Assembly (NCBI RefSeq): GCF_029784165.1
Contig: NC_073695.1
Location: 209,889,781-209,953,780 of the forward strand
Reading direction: 5' to 3'
DNA from: Wyeomyia smithii
Taxonomy: Eukaryota > Arthropoda > Insecta > Diptera > Culicidae
DNA length: 64,000 nt
Under the pieces are notes generated by a model. That model searched no databases. It worked only from the letters and a program-made list of their open reading frames with translations, and was not told the DNA's origin. A program made the position numbers and the translations under genes. Shown piece after piece: positions 24,297-36,316 of the stretch; position 1 is the first letter of the stretch, and every line of letters starts with the position of its first letter.

Positions 24297-24345
24297 TTAA
24301 GGAGTTGTTTATAAGACACGGCCGCAAGGTTAACGTAGAATTACG
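24297..24345. repeat. Terminal-type motif related to the 2.9-kb element end
   Basis: AAGACACGGCCGCAAGGTTA followed by ACGTAGAATTACG resembles the inverted right end of the 2.9-kb repeats (CAAGACACGACCGCATAG then TTGACGTAGGACT). It is probably one end of a diverged relative; the other end was not found. Confidence 0.45.
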
Positions 24346-24519
24346 ACAGCCTGTCTTATGCCAAAGTATTTTCTGCAATAGGTTTGGGAATACTTTTGAT
24401 TGGGGTTAATCAGTTTAATTGTATTAAGCGGTAAATCAATGCGATGATTCTCTTTCAACTCCCTTTTCTATTAATTGATTAGTAAACTTGAAGAGAAGCG
24501 TGGATTTTGGATAACCCTT

Positions 24520-25319
24520 TGTTGACGCCTTCGTCAACACGTAGAGGCGGGTGGGCGAGCGGTGCCTCTAAAAACCGCTATCAGAGTCGCTGCCGACTGA
24601 AAACTAAATAATCAGCGCAGCAGGCACGATGCTTCCGTACTGTCACACAGTACAAAGCGAAGAACGAAGCAAGCAAAGGACGCGGAAATCGCACACACGG
24701 CGCACACACGAAAGGATAACTGGCTCTAGCGAACACAAATAAATACTTTCGGATTAATGATAAAGCACTGAGATCATTCACTATAACTTTTAATTAAGAA
24801 CACTTCGTTACAACTAAACACTCGGTTTAAAATACACACTTCGCAATTAAAATACACAACGGAATGAAAATACACAAAGAACTAGCTTGCGCAGAGGCGC
24901 GGTATTTATACGGATTTGGTAGCGGCGTAGAAAGTTCTCGTCTCCTCTATCATCTTCCTCCATGAGGTAGAATGAATTAGATTTCTGTAGCAGCGCAGCC
25001 GCTCACGTGTTGTGTTCCATTTAGCAGGAGAATGTACCAGAAGCGTCAGAAAATGTCCTTCGGTGTGTTCATCCATTCGTAAAGGACATTATACGTTGGC
25101 GTAGTGAATGGAAAGAGCATTGTCCTGCAGCGATGATGTAGATCGGTGTGAGATGCTCAAAACTTGTTCGCTGCGCGAACACCCTTTACCGATGACAAGG
25201 CATGATTCTAATCCTCTTGCTATTCTCCGCTCCACACACACTCCAAACAATCAAATAAGACATAACAATCATTCACTCACGCTTCCGGCCAAACGGTTGA
25301 AAACAAACGCTATGTGACA
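24520..25319 (-). mobile_element. Possible solo LTR (800 bp), minus strand
   Basis: Ends read TGTTGACG at 24520 and ATGTGACA at 25319, so on the minus strand the unit runs TGTCACAT...CGTCAACA, the TGT...ACA form of an LTR. A TATAAATA box lies at 24910-24903 on that strand in a promoter-like setting. Three GTGTATTTT repeats follow it. No coding region, primer-binding site or second LTR is adjacent. Flanking bases (CCCTT and TATTC) do not match, so a target duplication is missing or the limits are wrong. A host promoter fragment is the alternative. Confidence 0.35.
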
Positions 25320-25330
25320 TATTCGGAAAA

Positions 25331-28235
25331 TTTTGACGTAGGACTACGTCTAACCGCAGTATATCGAGATACATTCTGAGGAAACTAAAAACCAAGGTGT
25401 AACGTCGGAATGAAAGATTTCAAACGGTAATACTGATGTAACAACATGATGGATCACAATGATCAATATGTCGTTAGATTGATAAAATAATAGACAATTT
25501 TTTTATTCTTCAGTTATCATTATCAATTCATTGTTAAACAGTAAAATTTCATAAAAGTTTCAAAGTCGAATTTTCACGAACAATGTACCAATCACATGCG
25601 AGCACGCCTAGCACAGACTTCATGAGTGGACACCAAGTGCCTGGTGTGATATCCTGTATAGCAATGGCAAAAAATTTTTGACAGAATCTCCCCGTCCCAA
25701 TAGGTCAACTAATGTTTGCTTTCATGAGCCTAGACTATTTTGATGTCTTGAAGGTGAAGCTTTTTCGGAAAGTTCGTAACCACCTCCACTATCAGACAGT
25801 CTTACGTTCTGCTGTAAGAATGTCATTAAAACTGATGTCTTGAAAGAAAACATGCTGGCACAGGCAACAGTACTGCACCGAGCAATGTATGAATAGAGCG
25901 CTGGTCACTCGTCGTCTATCAGTGCATAAGTACTCGATATTCTTTTGTGTGCAGTGAAGCCAAGTGAAGACTACATTGCCACTGTCGACGCACAGCTAGG
26001 CGTGTTTGGTTAATGTGTAGGTATAGTAACAAATATCAGAACTCAATATGATTGTTCAGTTACCGCGAAAGACGCTGCGCCGCCGGGGACAACAAAATTC
26101 TATATGTGTCGTTAAAAGCAGATAGCAGGGTATATGAATTTGGTGCATTGTACAAATAAAATGCGTTGTTTATTTTTAAGCTTTATACTCTGATTTGAAT
26201 TATTTAAATAACTAAATATAGCGTATTTAAAAAACAATAGAAAACTAAAGTGCTCCTCACAGATCTTTGAATAGATAGTTGAACGAGCTGTACTGATGAT
26301 TATAGGTTGCTAGTTAAATGAATTTAGTTCAATATAACAATCCCACGGTGGCGGTATATAGGAAAGCCAAGTTCATTTCATCTTGATATTAGAGCTCCCA
26401 CATTTGTATGTCATTTGTATTTTCCAATTCGATTTTTTTGACAATAGCAGCTTCAAAATATTACCTTACTTGTAACTGTACAGCACCATGCAAACATTAA
26501 TTGCTGAGGCTAATGTTGCATATCACTCGAGTCCGGTTTATTTTTAAAGATAATAGACAATTGACTTTTGAAACTGATTAATTTTTTTTTCTGATTCTGT
26601 TTACTGATAAAATGTTTAAATTGACCTGAATTGAATGACAACATGTTCATAAAATTCTATGTCAATGTTGAGTTTTCTGTGAATATTCCTTTTTCGACTG
26701 AAAAATGTAATTCTTTATCGTTATTTTTTCCACGAACTTGTAACTGCAGGAAAATTTTTTGTGACATGTTTGCCGCTTCGTGGTCGGTGAGTGAGTTGTC
26801 TTTCACAAGACAAATAAATATAGAAAGAAGTTGAATTTCTACTAAATCGTACTCAATTTAGATCTGTATAGAAGGTATCCTTTTCGCGTATTGAAGAAAA
26901 TTGACTGTATCAGAATGAAAGCTTTTCATAAATGTTAAAGAGAATATTTTGTTCTTCTAAACTAGAGTGCTGCAAATAAATAATCGAAATACAGACCCTG
27001 TACGATTCTGGCAACTCCCCAACTGGTCTCGAGGTACGATGCTGGCCTAACAAGCCAGTCGTCGTAGGTTCGAGTCTTGACTCGGGAGAGACTGTTAGTG
27101 TCAGTAGGATCGTAGCGCAAGCCCCGCAATTGTCCTGTACACTTAACAGTTGGCTGCGAAGTCTGTGTATAGTAAACAGAAGGTCAAGTTCCGAATCGGA
27201 ATGTAGCCCCAAGGCTTTGCTTTGCTTTACGATTTTGGCAACACGCCAGAATTTTTGCTGTTGCCAAAATCGAACCATACCAAAAATTAACGGTTCTCTT
27301 TTCATGACTATTTTTCTATTATTTAAGTGGCCTATGACGACCTTAACAGTTGATATGGCCACCAATAAACTAGTTTTAGTTCCAAGCAGTCATTTTCCCC
27401 AGCAAAATTCTTCGAAAATACCAGCCAATCATTTTCAATTTTCACTTCCAATGATCGCTGCACTCTTTCAGATACACTAGATTTTCGTCCCAGTAACGTG
27501 CTGTTATACTCAGATGAAATAGATCGCGCGCATCGTTCACGGTTACGGAATGAAATTTGACGACAAATCCAACCAAATGATCTTCACTTTAAAGCGAAAA
27601 AGAAAAACAAACAGTCTACTCAACCAAAATGAACCTCACCGAAACACTTTTTCACTGACACTGACCGATGCCTTGACAATCTTCGTTAACTGATAAACTG
27701 ATTTTGTTGTCTTGCTTCCATCGCATGAAATATAATGAGGTGTTTTGACAGTTCACTTCCATGCAAAAAGCGGGAAGGGAGAACTCTGAAAGGATTGTAA
27801 AAAAATAACGTTTATGGATGCTTTTTTTCACTTTCACTCAAGAGTGTCAACAAATATCAACCCTGGTTCCAAGTCGTTTCAGGTATCGCTTGATGAATTT
27901 TGGCTGACGACCTAGATACTTAGAATTACCACCCTAAAAATTAGAGGCATAGTACTGCTTTGATCATGATCAGGAACAGGAACCATTTTACCGATTCCGG
28001 TCATCCGCTTCGGCAACATAAAGAACCAAAATACTTTTCTTCTGGAGTATGTTGAGCTTAAATTGGTGAAAAAAATCAAGAAAACTAAAAAATGTGATTA
28101 ATTTGTGCCAAAATCGAACCGTGCCAGAAGTAAAACGAGTTCAAATCGAACAGAGCCTCAAAAGGACATATAAAACTATTGAAGTCCTACGTCAACTATG
28201 CGGTCGTGTCTTGGATACCACCCTCCTACTTTTTT
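25331..28235. mobile_element. Unclassified 2.9-kb repeat, copy 1
   Basis: Nearly identical to 39360-42276: by eye about a dozen substitutions, a few short indels and one 12-bp indel (copy 2 has TGCTGATAAAAG extra near 41418). The left end starts TTTTGACGTAGGACTACG. The right end contains the partly inverted partner GAAGTCCTACGTCAA and continues about 45 bp to CCTCCTACTTTTTT. Sequences outside the two copies are unrelated, which favours independent insertion over segmental duplication. No transposase, RT or other domain is visible; open frames of 151 and 67 codons are shared only because the copies are recent. It carries a nested SINE at 27016-27228. It could be a non-autonomous DNA element. 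Confidence 0.7.
27016..27228 (+). mobile_element. tRNA-derived SINE nested in 2.9-kb copy 1
   Basis: The tRNA-like head has an A-box-like stretch near 27030-27048 and a B box GGTTCGAGTCTT at 27066-27077. The body ends in a TTTGCTTTGCTTT tail. Direct repeats ACGATTYTGGCAAC flank it at 27002-27015 and 27229-27242, differing at one base. The sequence resembles a SINE common in mosquito genomes. It is not a tRNA gene: the 3' half does not close an acceptor stem. Confidence 0.82.
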
Positions 28236-28690
28236 AACATGTTTAGACCAGTTCAGCAATGCTGTCCAGTACTGCGGTCCGCCGGTGGGTCCGTCTGCTG
28301 TGGAACGTTGCGATTGAATGAGGCGCCTGCTCAGCCTTGCTGCTCTAAAATCAGCTCTGCCGGCAGCGAGTCGAGCCAATTTCCAGTGAAGAACATGCGT
28401 CCCCTTGCTGCAGTAATCGGTTATACAATTTCTAAATTTTGTGCATGCAAGGTTTTTTACGTGACTACTAGGAATAAACTTTGGGTAGGAAGGCCTTGTT
28501 TCAGCTCTGATTGGTCAAGGAATACGTTCAACAAGGCTCCACATTTTTCAATAATACAATGGTTAGCATCACAAAATCCCAATTTTGCTCATTGTGGTAG
28601 TCGCATGGTTAATTTTCAATTGATTATGCTTAATGGAAATCCGTTGGAAACCGGCCGAGTCTGAAAGTGGACAATTTGCGTGACACTCTT
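28236..28690. other. No gene recognised; partial dispersed repeat near 28508-28560
   Basis: Mixed-composition DNA. The segment 28508-28560 weakly resembles the dispersed repeat at 18745-18850. The 161-codon open frame starting at 28179 begins inside the 2.9-kb repeat and shows no domain, so I do not call it a gene. Confidence 0.35.
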
Positions 28691-29440
28691 AATGTTTTTG
28701 GCTTTTCAATTTGTATTCCTGTATATGTTTCCGTAAGACGAAAATCTACGTCAAAAAATAGACAGAATAAATTACGAAATATAACCATAAGGATCACAGA
28801 CCGAATAAACTGCAGGATAAAAAACTCAAAAATATAGACAAATATAAAATGAAAGCAAAAAAAGGAATGAAAGGAATGAATTGGAAATGAATGCTCAACA
28901 AAAAATGCGAAGCTATTGTGAAAAGTAAATAGGTAATAGAAATCTACAATACAAATGAATGCCAAAGGATAAGAAAATGAATGCCAAAGGATAATAAAGA
29001 ATCTGAAAAGGTTATTGAAAAAAAAAACTAAAAGTAAAACGAATGGAAGAAGATGTGGAAAAAAACAAGAAAGTGTTTCAGAAAATAAAAGAATTTTTTT
29101 TAAAAGAACTCAATAATGCAAAAATAAATAAAACCACTGAGGGAAATCACAAATAGACATAAGAGAGAGAACCAGCGAAACATAGTATATAAGAATATTC
29201 GAAACCAAGTCAACCAAAAAATATGGAAAAGAAAAAAGAATAATAGGATTAAAATAAAACTCGTTTGAATGAGGAAAACAGAAGGTTAAATAGATAAGAA
29301 AAGTTCGAGAGACAAATTGAAATGATTGAAATTAAAAAATAACAGTTCAATTATCTATGCTAATGATAGAATTTCAAAAGTGGAAACATGAAACAAAATA
29401 TGATGGAGTGGAACGGAAAAGTTGCGATTCCAATTAAAAC
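28691..29440. repeat. A/G-rich, strand-skewed low-complexity desert
   Basis: Plus-strand purine-rich phrases (GAAAGCAAAAA, GGAATGAAAGG, GAAGATGTGGAAAAAAAC) as at 19 kb. GGATAA and GAATGCCAAAG repeat locally near 28955-28995. No gene is visible. Confidence 0.5.
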
Positions 29441-29454
29441 TAGTGGCTAGACTT

Positions 29455-29626
29455 TTCGTTGTTTTTGCGGCTTTCGGATTTTGATTTCCTTCCCGATCCT
29501 GTCTTCCTGACAATCTACAAACGTTCTCTAAACACTTTTATTCACTTTTATTACGGTGGTGACGGTTGATTTGGCCACATTCAACAATTTTGTCAACTTG
29601 GCGTGCGAGTAGTCAAAATCAAACAT
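29455..29626 (-). pseudogene. Tc1/mariner-type transposase N-terminal (helix-turn-helix) relic
   Basis: From ATG at 29626 the minus strand encodes YSHAKLTKLLNVAKSTVTTVIKV, a helix-turn-helix pattern typical of the DNA-binding half of Tc1/mariner transposases, and then stops. A 10-bp tandem duplication (AATAAAAGTG twice, around 29534-29555) shifts the frame. Past it the expected basic linker with NQNPKA-like residues is legible in other frames down to about 29455. The catalytic half and the terminal repeats are not seen nearby. Confidence 0.5.
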
Positions 29627-29639
29627 AAGGTATGATACT

Positions 29640-30199
29640 ATACACTCACATTTCCAATTTTCGAGCGTAACACCGACCGATAAAATATATTGCGACGATA
29701 ACGTTTCCGTCTAGTTCCCCATACACGAATGCTTTTCTCTTTGCTGTTCACCTTATTCCCATGTCGACGATAGCATGTGTGGTTGCATATAACATTCGGT
29801 ATGCGATACACACATCCTTCAGTGCACAGCCGCTCTATTGCTGAGTTTGCTTTTCTTTGCACGAAGGCTGTCGGCAAGGTGCCGAGCATTCCTTACGCTT
29901 CTTCTTCCCACAGCCTTTTTTAACAGCCATCACCCGACATCCATCAGAGGCAAATAAAAATAAGAGAGAGAAAATATCTCCGGCAGAATCGGGATGTTAC
30001 CGACACGCGCTGTTTGTGTAGTGCGGACACGAACGTCTGTATGAAAAACAGCTTCTTCTTCTCATTCGAGGATATCCTCCAAATAATGCCGAATCGAAAC
30101 ATGGAGTAAATTTTCGTTTCCTTTTGTGATGCTCTGTTGCCAATGCGTTCTCAATGTGACTATCGGACGGCCAGCACGATAGGTATCACGAACAACCAG
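29640..30199. other. No gene recognised
   Basis: Mixed-composition noncoding DNA; no repeats, element ends or coding motifs found. Confidence 0.4.
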
Positions 30200-30760
30200 C
30201 AACAGGGGAGAAAACTCTTAGCAGACAGTAAAAAAAGACTGTACCATTGGCATGCCTCGTCCTGCACATTAACAAAATTAACATGTATAAAAAATTGAAA
30301 ATAGGTTTTGTATAGGTGACATTAAATATAGTAACAGAATTGGCTTTGTGAAAAAACTTTAATTTTGTGAAAAGCGACAAAAAAGAGAGAGCAATACGAA
30401 GTAACCACCAGAGAAATTTCGAAGGAAAATGGTGGAAAATTTGTAATATATGAAATGATGCGTACTCGGAAGAAAAGCAAGAAACCAGTAATATTAAGGT
30501 AAAATGAAACAAATAAATTTAATTTCCTTTTCAAAAGACACGTATTACAGAGAAAGAAGTACACGTATTTGTAAGAAGATATACAAATATTACACAAGAG
30601 AAAAATAATCATATTATAATATGTAAAACAATAAAGTAAAATTGATTTCGTGGAAACAAAGAGTTAAGCTCGGAAGAAAAGTGTGCATCCTAGAGAATAA
30701 AGAAAAAAGAAAACAATAAAATGAAAATTGAAACAGCAATCCCGAATGCATCGAAACAAA
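30200..30760. repeat. A/G-rich low-complexity desert
   Basis: Purine-skewed DNA with GAAAAAAC, GAAAAGCGAC, AGAGAGAG and AAAATAATC phrases; minus-strand frames are Phe/Leu-rich translations of the skew. Resembles the other deserts of this window. Confidence 0.45.
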
Positions 30761-33700
30761 TATAATTCATGTTACCTTGAACTATTCTAACCTAATGCAT
30801 ACGAATTGGTTACTTCATGTGGTTCACCAACGTATAATTCTCCTCTTCCCTGAAGCATTATTTGGATGCAGCAACTTTGAAATTGAAATGGTAATTAACG
30901 CACTAAAGAAACACCGTATCATTCATGTGCTGTGTGCTGAAGGAGTTTTGCGGTTCTCAGCTGTGAAACTGTAAAGTCAATGTGGACAGAAGTAATGTTG
31001 TTTTGTGACTCTCTCTATCCCTGTGCCGGATATGTGCAGTATTTATGAGTTTCGCTGGTTAGGTAAAAAGGCATCCGCGTTGTGAACCATGAACTTTGGA
31101 AGCAGCTCCCAGGCAAGAAGCGTGCTATTTATGTTCAAAGTTATGCGGGTAGTAATGAATATATTGCAATTCCAGCTGCTTTGAAGCTTGTCAACTACTC
31201 AAGCAGGAGGTGGAAATCCCAGATAGAAATTGCTTGCCAACTAATTAAGAGACTTCACAAACAAGCCATAGTTTACAGTTCTAGCATCTTCTACAGCTGG
31301 GAAAGTTTATTTGCAAGTATAGATTATTTTTGTTTGACTACTGAACACCACAAGTTGGACGCAATTTAACAATCAATTCGAAAAAAAAATAAAAGATCTA
31401 CCTTTTTCGCTGAGAGTTTTTTATTTACCATCTATGGTCGAGAATTGATTTGTATGTTCAGCTAACGACGTCAGTTTTGTTTTCATCGAAGAACAAATAT
31501 ATTTCAAAACGTTTTCACGTGATTGCAACTTGAACGATTCGTGGCTTTACAGTTACAGAGCTAGGACCTTCAGTAATCATACGCCGCTGGCAATCTGTGC
31601 ACAGGCAACGTTTGGAGCTTTCAATTTGGCAAACCACCCCTCGAGTGGTTTATCTTCATCGGAAAACGCCAACAGAGACAGTAGCAATGCAACAACAGCA
31701 AAAAGTTGAACGAGTGCAGAGCAGCAAAATGTTGCGTTTTTTGTTCGTTTTTCGTTCTTTTTTTCGCTAGGTGCATCGGTAGTAATAACAACCTCTTCTC
31801 ATTGCATTGATTCGTTACTACTGCCGCTACGAAGCGAGATTGCAGTTACAGTAAAGGATGTTCCTGTTGGGCGGGGGAATTTACATTTTTTTCTGGTTCC
31901 ACAGTTGTACTGTTCATAGCAGTGTTCAGTCGGTGGATAGTGACATTTCCATGATGACGGTACTTGATGTGAAGTAACGTAACTCACAAACGCGTTTCAG
32001 TAGAAAATACGAACAAGTTGATCGCTACTACGAGTGTAGTCTTCAATATGAAAACATTATGTAAAAATTATCAACGAGTAGTCAGAAACTTTAATTTCCT
32101 GCGATTGTTTCTTGAATGGAATTGGTTTAAATTAACCCTCGCTTCAAATTGCTGTTTACAGTGAAAAATGCTAACCGAATTGTACCGGATACGCTTCGTT
32201 AGCAGCAGGCAGTAATGTCAGTAAATTTTCGCTTCCTCAACTTCTGCCGGGCCGCTTAATCGTCGTTTCCCGGTTCACTGTTTCTTTCTGCTCGTAAGCA
32301 GCGCCAGTAAATTAAATTATACCGATTCAAACTGGGGCACACTCTACCCTCCAGAGCATTAACATACTCGCACTTGCACCCATCCTACTGCTGCGTTTGA
32401 TTGATGATGTACCCCCATGGTAAAGTATGTAGAATTTTGCCCTCGAATATGATGACGTCGCCATTCGGTGGTCGATTGGGCTAATGGAAAACCCGACGCA
32501 TGGGTCCGTGCAACTAATGAGCCGAACGAAATTTATCGCTGCAGCTTCTTACGCATTTACATATAGGTACATGTGTAGGCGGGTTGTTGAATCAGAACCG
32601 GCCCCGAAATTCTCTTCGTCCAGTGGCGAGCGTTGTTCGGCGCCGGCTATGTTGATGATTCAGCCGACGTCGTAAATCTTTCAAGCTTTATCCTTAGCAT
32701 TACAATGTTAAATAATGTTCTATGAAGGTACTTTAAGTATATTCTTTAATTTTATTTTTACTAGTAAATGAAATTCAAAATTCGACCAAAAACATATCAC
32801 GGTCTGGTGAAGTGTGAAAGTAACAAATCTCAAGAAGAAATCACTCGAAAATCCTTTCACACTCCATATGGAACACTAACTGAAAAAGCATTTTAGCTCA
32901 AACGAAATCCCACGTTAGCTAGTGAAAACTTTCGCATCCGTGGAGGGGAACGATCTGATTGGAAATTCCTCTCAAGCCTGGAAGCCTCCCAGGAAAGGAG
33001 TGGACCTCAACAACAGTTTGGTAATAAAGTTTCCCCTCAATCTCGACCTAGTGGTGGAATAATAATGAGATGAATACATTTCTTTCCTCGAAAAGTGCTG
33101 CGGACAGTTTCCGCAGATTAGAGACTGACGAAGAGCTTCGGTTAAACAAGGAGGAAAATTTAGTAGCAACCCCCAGAAAAAGTCGAACACGAATCTTTAT
33201 CATCGCAGGGAGGACAAACTATAATCATGTCGTGTGCTTTGAATAACAATTTAATTTGAGGACAATTTTGAAACGTGACTCAGTCAATCACTGTGTTTGA
33301 ATCCACTGCTTGCCAAAATTTAAGTACCATTGAATAATATAAAATACTGCATGAATTAAGCATATTTTACTTTTCAACAGAATTATGGTTATAACTCTTT
33401 CACTATGAAAGTTCTGGAAGTACTATGAGTTCTGGAAGATTTTACACCCTCCAATAAAGGGTTGAATTCTAGCTTCTAAAGTGTAGCAAAAACAAGCCTC
33501 CATAATCTTCTTTCACCCTTTATCAATGCACAAGGCAGAGCAGGAGCAGAGCGAGCTTGCTCTGGTACGACGCTGCCGGGCCATCGTTCCATTTTTTTCG
33601 AGATTATATGCTCCGTGGAAAGCATAAAAAACAACACATGATGGTACCTCATTTGCGAGTGTTGATGCGACAAATACTCGGAACGACGTTTTTCCCCGTT

Positions 33701-33917
33701 CGCATCATAACGAAGGCAGCTATATTTTTGTGGGAGTTGGTAGTCTCTTGCTGTGCTGTTCGGTGTACATCTTATTGTGTGTGTTTTTTAAAGAGAATTT
33801 AAAATGTCACTAGCATCATATACATTGTACTCGTAGGTATGAATATTTTATGAATTGTTTCAGTTTATGTTCACCAGTATGATTTCATCAGTTCTGTATT
33901 TAAATTACAATACTGTT
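30761..33917. other. No gene recognised; mixed-composition DNA
   Basis: About 3 kb without a coding sequence I can support. The part from 32150 to 32700 is GC-richer and free of repeat signatures, so it could be unique host noncoding DNA. The 95-codon frame at 31082 and the 72-codon frame at 32972 show no motifs. Confidence 0.4.
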
Positions 33918-33965
33918 AGCAAAAAAAAGTAGAAGGGTGGTATTCAAGACACGACCGCATGACGT
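33918..33965. repeat. Partial end of the 2.9-kb repeat family, inverted
   Basis: AAAAAAAGTAGAAGGGTGGT, then CAAGACACGACCGCATGACG, matches the inverted right end of the 2.9-kb repeats over about 45 bp and then diverges. It is a relic or a related shorter element. Confidence 0.55.
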
Positions 33966-34035
33966 TGACTACCGTATTCTTATAAAAAAAAAAAAATATT
34001 CCATTGAAGCAAATAGTAGAGGGAATTGCAACGCT

Positions 34036-36316
34036 TCTTTTACAAAACTTCTGTAACAAAATTTCGAGGCACCAAAAGGTACCAGTTGCCGATTATTCTC
34101 GTTCACTGGTTAGTCCGTCCAGAATTCCAGCCATTTTAGTATTTTGCAGTAGCCATTTATTACTAACAGCCACCAGCCTAACGGGTGAAACCGGCACGAG
34201 ATGACCGGTACTATTTTGTCTTTCCTCCTTTCAGCTGCTAACACCTAGCGCTGTCGTGAAATTAACATCAACACAAACATGCATTTTTGCAAGGTTTTTT
34301 CCGCTAGCAGCAGCATTTTGTAAAACAGAAAATTCAACTAACCGCTTCTATTATAAAACTGCGAGGCACCAAAAGGTACCAGTTGCCGATTATTCTCGTT
34401 TACTGGTAGTCCGTCCAGAATTCCAACCATTTTAGTATTTCGCAGTAGCTATTTATTACTAACAGCCACCAGCATCACGGGTGAAACCGGCACGAGATGA
34501 CCGGTACTATTTTGTTTTTCCTCCTTTTAGCTGCTAACACCGAGCGTCCGTATGTATCCGGTACGGTTTAATAATGAAACTGATGGGGTGAAATGTTCGA
34601 ACGATACGTTTTATACCAAGGCTCCGTCAGATAATTAGAAAGAAGGAGGGGCTACATAGATGATGGAATGGTAGAGACAAATGTTTCTTGAAAGCTGCGC
34701 CGGCCGCTGTCGTAATATTAACACCAACACAAACATGCATTTTTGCAAGGTTTTTTCCGCTAGCAGCAGCATTTGGTAAAACAGAAAATTCAATTAGCCG
34801 CTTCTATACAAAAATTTCTAGGCACCAAAAGGTGCCAGTTGCCGATTATAGTTTCCTGGTTAGTCCTTCCAGAATTCCAGCCATTTAAGTGATTTGCAGT
34901 AGCCATTTACTACTAAAGCCACCAGCATAACGGGTGAAACCGGCACGAGATGACCGGTACTATTTTGTCTTTCCTCCTTTCAGCTGCTATCACCCAGCGT
35001 CCGCATGTCACTGGTGCGGTTTTGGAATCAGAATGATGGGGCGCCGGCCGCTGTCGTAAAATTAACACCAACAAAAAGATGCATATTTGCAAGGTTTTTT
35101 CCGCTAGCAGCAGCATAAACATCGGAAACAAAAAGTGACAACAACAATAACAACAAAGTCAGATCGATTGTATCCGTTAGTGTCGACTGTGCTTGGGAAG
35201 AGAGGTAGTGATTGGCTGCGCGGTATGATTTAGACAATCGATATTGATTACTAATTTTTCAATAGTGTATCTCAAACAATAGTTTGTTTTTGTTACATAA
35301 ATTTAACCGTAAAAGAGTTTCTGATCGATTGATGCCAAAACCGCGAAAACCTGATTATAGATGACTGCAAAATAAGCGCTCAAAGCCTGACCACTTTTCT
35401 TTGGTTTTCCCTGGTTGAATTACTAGATTTTCAAATTCAGGGGCCTAACTTCGATATAGACGTTAGTCAACGTCAAAAAGAAGGTGGAGCTACATAGGTG
35501 ATGGAATGGTAAGGAAAAATTTTTCTTGAAAGCTGCGCCGGCCGCTGTCGTAATATTAACACCAACACAAACATGCATTTATGCAAGGTTTTTTCCGCTA
35601 GCAGCAGCATTTGGTAAAACAGAAAATTCAATTAGCCGCTTCTATACAAAAATTTCTAGGCACCAAAAGGTGCCAGTTGCCGATTATAGTTTCCTGGTTA
35701 GTCCTTCCAGAATTCCAGCCATTTAAGTGATTTGCAGTAGCCATTTACTACTAAAGCCACCAGCATAACGGGTGAAACCGGCACGAGATGACCGGTACTA
35801 TTTTGTCTTTCCTCCTTTCAGCTGCTATCACCCAGCGTCCGCATGTCACTGGTGCGGTTTTGGAATCAAAATGATGGGGCGCCGGCCGCTGTCGTAAAAT
35901 TAACACCAACAAAAAGATGCATATTTGCGAGGTTTTTTCCGCTAGCAGCAGCATAAACATCGGAAACAGAAAGTGACCACAACAATAACAACAAAGTCAG
36001 ATCGATTGTATCCGTTAGTGTCGACTGTGCTTGGGAAGAGAGGTAGTGATTGGCTGCGCGGTATGATTTAGACAATCGATATTGATTACCAATTTTTCAA
36101 TAGTGTATCTCAAAAAATAGTTTGTTTTTGTTACATAAATTTAACCGTAAAAGAATTTCTGATCGATTGATGCCAAAACCTCGAAAACCTGATTATAGAT
36201 GATTGCAAAATAAGCGCTCAAAACCTGATCACTTTTCCCTGGTTTTCTCTGGTTGAATTACTATATTTTCAAATTCAGGGGCCTAACTTCGATATAGACG
36301 TTAGTCAACGTCAAAA
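34036..36316 (+). repeat. Nested tandem repeat: ~0.3-kb unit plus an 838-bp tandem duplication
   Basis: The motif AGGCACCAAAAGGT occurs at 34067, 34364, about 34818 and 35656, and GGTGAAACCGGCACGAGATG follows each time. The last two units belong to a direct tandem duplication with an 838-bp period (34640-35477 and 35478-36316), nearly identical apart from scattered changes. The first two are shorter, more diverged units of about 300 bp. Each unit also contains CGCTAGCAGCAGCAT and a CTTTCCTCCTTTCAGCTGCT pyrimidine-AG stretch resembling a splice acceptor. Open frames inside are repeated copies without known domains. Confidence 0.85.

Noticed and set aside
27021..27092. tRNA gene (also 41048-41119, 46240-46310 and 18223-18282)
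   Set aside because: A and B boxes are present but no complete cloverleaf closes; the flanking duplications and tails show SINEs.
26910..27365. 151-codon minus-strand frame, also present at 40937-41392
   Set aside because: It runs antisense across a SINE and its two target duplications, has no domain, and is shared only because the 2.9-kb copies are recent.
28179..28664. 161-codon plus-strand frame
   Set aside because: Crosses the boundary of the 2.9-kb repeat into flanking DNA and has no recognisable domain.
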